Source of the DNA: Priapulus caudatus
Taxonomy: Eukaryota > Priapulida > Priapulimorpha > Priapulimorphida > Priapulidae
Direction: 5' to 3'
DNA: 45,881 nt
NCBI RefSeq assembly: GCF_000485595.1
Contig: NW_014578328.1
Span: forward strand, 1 to 45,881
This document shows positions 40,952 to 45,881 of the stretch, piece by piece (the stretch's first letter is position 1; each line of letters begins with the position of its first letter). The position numbers and the translations under genes were made by a program. The notes under the pieces were generated by a model. It did not search any database and had not been told where the DNA came from. It saw only the letters and a list, made by a program, of their open reading frames with translations.

Positions 40952-43306
40952 TCACATGTCCTTCAGTGGCTTAGGTGTCTCCCGTACGACGTCTAGTATC
41001 TTATCCAGTTTCGCGACTTCTGTCTCGGGGGAGCTCTCTAATCTCTGGCCCTTCTTGTCACACTTCACCTTCCTGAGGTTGGGCGACAGTTTGAGGCTCA
41101 TCACCGCGCCTCTGTCGTCGCCGGCTAGGATGATCGGGTTTACGGGATTGAAGGCAATGTGCGTCAGCTTCGTATTCTTCTTCTGCACGACAGTCTGACA
41201 GCAGAGGGCGCTGTGTTTGCTCACGCTGAGGTCGTACACGTGCACGCGACCGTCGCACGTGCACGCGGCGAACACCGTCGACGAGTGCGGCGCCCAGGCG
41301 ACGTCGCCGACGACGCTGCCCAGGTCGAACGTGAACGACGGCTCCGTCTGCGTGTGATCCCAGATCTTGACGCTCCAGTCGGCGCTGCACGAGATGAAGA
41401 CGTTCGGATGGAAGGGATTCCATTGCACGCCGTAAACGGCCATCTGATGCGCGTCGTACGTCTGCAGGAAGCGGTTCGAGTAGGAGAGCAGGCACTTGTG
41501 TATCTTGCCCTCCTCGGTGCCGACGAGATACATCTGCGTCTGCGTCGGATGGAAGTCGATCGTCGTGCCGCAGCCGAGCGTGCGCAGCTGCGTGCCGTCG
41601 GGGCCGTCGCTGACGGCGTCGGCGATGAGCAGTTGAATCACCTCCGTGCATGCCAGCTCGCATTTGACGGCCGTCCACAGGCAGACACGTCCGTCCGACG
41701 ACACGGAGATGAAGTTGATATTGTCGTCGACGTCGTCCCGCTGCCACTTGATCTGCCACACGGGGTCGGCGTGCTTGCTCTCGGCGCTGCTCTCGTAGAT
41801 CGGCTTGCGCGGCCTTTCCTTGATGTCGTAGATGGCGACGCCGCCGTCGTAGCGGCCGACGGCGATCGTGTGCGGCAGCGTCGGGTGAATGTCGACGCAC
41901 GTGACGCCGCAGCTCGTCGCGATCGTCTGCTCCGGATGCGACGGGTTCTTAAGCGAGTAGCAGCAGACGACGCCGCGCGGCTGCTTCGTGAACTCGTACG
42001 AGCCGTGCCCGACAACGAACATGTCCGAGTAGAGCGGGTTCCAGCGCAGCGACGTGACGGCTAGCCGCTTCGTGCGCTCGTAGGCGAAGCGCCACAGCGG
42101 CAGCAGTGTTCCCTCCTGGTCGCTGGTGCCGTCCATCGGGTCCTCCCAGTACTTAAAGTCCTGCGCGATCTCGTCGTACGTGTTCTGGTTCACCATGCGC
42201 TCGACGATTCTCGCCGTCGCCGCGACGCGAAACAGCTCCTCGCCTGGATTCTCGACGGCGGAGAACTTGCGCCTCGTCTTGTCGCCGCCTTTGCCGCTCG
42301 TCGCCTTCGGTTTCTCTTTCGTCTTCTGCTGCTGGCTCTCGAAGTCAACGGCGTACGCGTCGTTGATTTCCCACTGCGACACGTTTGCCTTGAATACCGC
42401 TCGTGGAGGTGGCTCCGTCTGTGTGCCGTGATCGCGGAACGGGTTGTTGTACGTCTGCGCTGCGCGTTCGCTGCAGTTGAACTGGTTCGCTATCTTTGTC
42501 GTCGGCGCGTCTCCCTTCGCTGATGATGCTCGCGGCTCCTGCTGCTGCTGCTGCGGTTGTTGTTGCGTCTCGGCTTCTTCTGACGTCTGCTTCGTTTCGT
42601 CGTCCTCCTCGGCGGCTTCGTCCACGTTTATGACGATGCTTGACGTCGCTGTCACCGAGGCGCCGTGCATCGTCGCTTGTCTTCTCGCTGCGTCAGACTC
42701 CTTGTGTAGGACGCAACCGTCCATGGAGAAGTGGAAGGCCAGTTGTTCGATACTCGCAAGTTGTTTGTAGGAAGCTTCGGAGAAGTTGAATCGGATAAGA
42801 TTTTTTGCCGCGTTCGGATTGCAGGCATCGAGTATTCTAGTGAACTCCTCCTTCAGTTCGGCATCTGTCAATTCTAGCTGATCGTCCGGCTTTATTAACT
42901 GCCGAGGCTGTAGCCAATCGTCAAATCCTAATCCTAGTGCATCTGGGTCGTCCGCCGTAAATGTCTCCTCCTCCTTCGAAAAGGTAACAACCCACCAGTT
43001 AACAATTATTTACTATATATGGATGACACAACTCTCGAATTAACCTCAATGAGTGCGTTATGTAGGCATTCTTTACCTTCACATACACGCACGAATATAT
43101 GTACACAAACACGCACGCACACACTCCTTGTGTTCTCTTCATAACGTGTTTATTTCTTACACATGTAATAATAAACGCATAAATAAATGATACTTGAAAA
43201 TAATACATACTTGAATATTTTCTTGTTTTGGTTTAACTGCCACAGCTGCCTTTCGCGACTTCGAGGAAGTCTTTACTTGAGATTTATTACTTTTCGATTT
43301 TGGCAT
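40952..43306 (-). CDS. DNAI1: Axonemal dynein intermediate chain (DNAI1 type)
   Basis: An intermediate chain of the outer dynein arm of motile cilia and flagella; it holds the heavy chains on the arm base. Exon 1 is 43306-43211 (MPKSKSNKSQVKTSSK, 32 residues, Lys-rich). A 237-base intron ends at 42974, and exon 2 is 42973-40952. Both junctions are phase 0. The total is 705 residues, close to the 699 of human DNAI1. The N-terminal ELTDAELKEEFTRILDACNP block is diagnostic. A Gln-rich stretch lies near residue 170. From about residue 320, WD repeats follow with VSSDGRVCLW, SCSADWSVKIWD and ACTCDGRVHVYDL. The C-terminus ends in KPLKDM. Exon 2 is strikingly GC- and CpG-rich against AT-rich surroundings. 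The coding frame is intact. A 301-codon frame on the other strand is only a GC shadow. Confidence 0.93.
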
Positions 43307-45671
43307 TTTGTTTCTGTGGTGAGGCTTAGTCTGGCATAAAGCGTAGTTGCTTTGTTAGAAAAATATACGACTGTTGCTGATGTTACGGCTTGCAATTGAT
43401 TTAAATCAAAGTAAGCTGAGCGCTCTTTTTGCGGACACCGTGAGCTCAAACTCAGTACATCACGAATGCAGAGGTCTTGTGCCATGTATCTATGTCGTCG
43501 TTGCCAGAGAACAATGGAGAAAACATAATAGAAGTGATTTATTGTGACAATAGAATCTTGTTGCTAGGATACGTTGCAACATACACGTCATTTGATAGAA
43601 AATATAATCGTTGATTTTTTGTATTATATTAACAAGACGTTATATCATGGCGAAGATATTAATATCATGGCGGACATTACTTTAAATAACATTACTACGG
43701 TTTCATATGCCCAAGGAGTCACTCATATGAAAATGGAAGCCTGTGTATGCACGATCTGAAATGGCTCGAATGTTGATATACATTTAAGAGTTGTAAGTGG
43801 GCCATGCTCAGCTGTGTATTCTGTATGAAAGCATTGATAAATAAATGAACAAATTAATTATTAATTTTTGTTTAATTTATATTAAAATTTTATATGCGGG
43901 ATAAATAGCCAAATGGTATCGTCACAAAGTTTCTAGATGAAAGTTTTACAATGTAGCAAAAGTTAACAATATATGTGCATACAGTTTGTTTACAACTGAA
44001 AATATATAATATGATGCCAATATATTAATAATGTACCAATGTATTGAATTGCAGGGCATAATATACAGAACCAAAACCATGCATAATGCGAACAAAACCA
44101 TATCACCATTTGATAACAGCGTTTAGGAGACACATGTCTATTTGACATTTTAGTGATGTAATTATCTCGTAGTTCAAATGACAAGTATGTCACATTTTAA
44201 CAATCACTGGTGAAATAATGATACGAATGCAATACGAATGTGTCTTTGTCACAATAAATGTTATTTTTAAATAAACGTTTTCTGTATGTTATGTAAAAAT
44301 TAAAACTATCGTTCGTGTTTCTGGTGAACTTTCACGCTAGTATTATTGGACCCACTATTATCGATATGCGACCTTATTATGTATAGCATACAAAATACAA
44401 AAAATATCTTTCTAGTTTATGAAAATTATAATGGACTGACCTATCTGTTTATCACGCGCATGCGCGCACCTCCTGTGACACCCCTGTCTCGTGCTCATGA
44501 TCTCACCTACCTGCATGTTTGTACGTATAACATTCCGCTGCTCGCTCTAAGACCCGAGACGAAACGAGCCGCACCGAAACATATACAGTTTATCTGCGAT
44601 AAATAAGACGTAGAGCAATTTTTCGCTGATATCAACTCGAGAACAAAAGTGTCACCAAATTCCATCGGTTAATGCAAGTGTTTATAACGTCCAGAGCGTT
44701 ATCGTAATAATGAATTAGAACGTTACTTGTATTACTAAACGACCAACGTAACACACACAAGACGGAACCTAGCCGTGCTTTCCGACAGCCAAGGTGCTAA
44801 AGTCAACTCGCTCCAACAGACTTTGTAGTCACTGGACTGGACTGAAGGTATGTAACGCTTGGCGAGTTAAATAGTTCAATTTTCTCACAATTGTTATATG
44901 TGTGTGCGCCCGCACAAATGCGCGTGCGTGTGCGTGTATGCGCGCGTGCGCGTGTTTGTGTGCGTACGTTTGTGGGTGTGTGTGAATTGCGCGTGAAATC
45001 ACGATCGATGCACGCACGTGATGGTATGACATACATTCATACGATGTGTAAATCACATGACTAGATCACAGTAAGAGAATTACTAGGCCGAAATATAGAT
45101 ATGTGATATCGGCGTGTTATTAATGAGCTAGCCTTCTGCATGGGTCTGTTTACTCGGCTTAAAAGTATAGAATAATTCGTCGATACTTCACATAAGATGT
45201 TGTTCACTAGAAAGCTTAAATTTTTCGAAATTACGTCATCAAAAGCGCCATTTTCGGGATAACGTAATGCACATATACCGCAGTCACTGCAAATAATCGT
45301 GCTCACGGCGCATGCGCTTATATTCAGTGGCGGCTTAGTTTAGAATTATTATTCTCGTGGACTTTGAACCGTGTAGCGAGACTGTACTGTACCATCACCT
45401 TGCAGCAACCCGAGGATAGACAACATCAGGATGGCCATCAGGGGCGACTACCTACAATCTCCAATCAGCATACTGCACATTGTCCAGTGTGTAAGTGTGT
45501 TAGCGCGTATGTAAGGATGATGATAATCACGTTGATTGTGAACGCGGTAGCTAGCGCTCATGCTAGACATGCTATGCCACCCGGAAGCTTGTGATGTTTG
45601 TTATACATGCGGCATGTGGACGGCAGGTACCTTATTGTCCGTGTTCAGGCGTGCCGCTAGCTTTTTAAAAT

Positions 45672-45674
<3 letters not shown>
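43307..45674. other. No gene recognised; DNAI1 upstream flank
   Basis: AT-rich sequence upstream of DNAI1. It presumably includes the DNAI1 promoter, but no TATA or RFX/FOXJ1 site could be called with confidence. TGTGCG/GTGCGC microsatellite-like sequence lies near 44898-44990. The short frames (43574-43759, 44346-44606, 45364-45594) resemble nothing I know. Confidence 0.4.

Positions 45675-45709
<35 letters not shown>
45675..45709. repeat. (TA)n microsatellite
   Basis: About 17 TA units, close to the start of the GATA array. Confidence 0.95.
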
Positions 45710-45714
<5 letters not shown>

Positions 45715-45717
45715 GTG

Positions 45718-45838
45718 AGATAGATAATAGATAGATAGATAGATGATAGATAGAAGATAGTTAGATAGATAGATAGATAGAATAGATAGATAGAGAAGAG
45801 GAGAGATAGATAGATAGATAGATAGATAGATGATAGAA

Positions 45839-45881
<43 letters not shown>
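45718..45881. repeat. (GATA)n microsatellite at the window edge
   Basis: Imperfect GATA/TAGA tandem with occasional indels (GAAGAGGAGAG), running off the end of the window. Confidence 0.95.

Noticed and set aside
41159-42064. 301-residue open frame opposite DNAI1
   Set aside because: It lies wholly within the GC-rich DNAI1 exon, is Arg/Ala/Val-rich without motifs, and DNAI1 clearly explains the sequence.

Overview
This is eukaryotic, animal nuclear DNA. It has spliced genes with GT/AG introns, many decayed transposons, microsatellites and two 10-base assembly gaps. Telomere-type TTAGGG motifs occur at internal sites. A divergent ionotropic receptor (IR) of the variant glutamate-receptor type argues for a protostome. 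TTAGGG rather than the arthropod-type TTAGG, together with ciliary dynein and FMO genes, fits a marine lophotrochozoan or priapulid better than an insect. I cannot name the species.

Protein genes. (1) A GHITM/TMBIM-family mitochondrial membrane protein locus is spread over four recognisable exons: 2133-2348, 29251-29362, 30025-30166 and 31118-31305 (+). The exon phases are compatible, but the copy carries two frameshifts and one stop. (2) Between its first and second exons lie an intact four-exon flavin-containing monooxygenase (22408-24595, +, 430 aa by my splicing) and a tandem decayed copy of it (27424-28880, +). (3) A broken ionotropic receptor lies at 34521-35939 (-), with fragments of related copies in the opposite orientation at 37114-38800. 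(4) An intact axonemal dynein intermediate chain (DNAI1 type) has one short and one very long exon (40952-43306, -, 705 aa).

Mobile DNA fills most of the rest. A 9.7-kb Ty3/gypsy retrotransposon with both LTRs (7275-16988) is heavily mutated. Its integrase region is split by a 604-bp terminal-inverted-repeat (TIR) element carrying a tRNA-like pol III unit and 13 telomere-type hexamers. A second, unrelated-looking TIR element, also with 9-bp target duplications and internal TTAGGG units, sits in an FMO intron (23511-23720). A third TIR-bounded sequence (2857-3704) carries CCCTAA units. Other elements are a 2.6-kb inverted-repeat composite (19701-22275) holding ~190-bp repeats and a 1,063-bp solo-LTR-like insertion; RTE-like and other LINE remnants; a PIF/Harbinger relic with convergent Myb-like and transposase fragments (39779-40602); a 398-bp hairpin element (38173-38570); and a 44-bp palindrome with perfect 8-bp target duplications (33677-33720).

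The most unusual theme is TIR elements that carry internal telomere repeats, two of them with 9-bp (Mutator-like) target duplications. All calls come from reading the sequence by eye. No alignment, HMM or database search was run.
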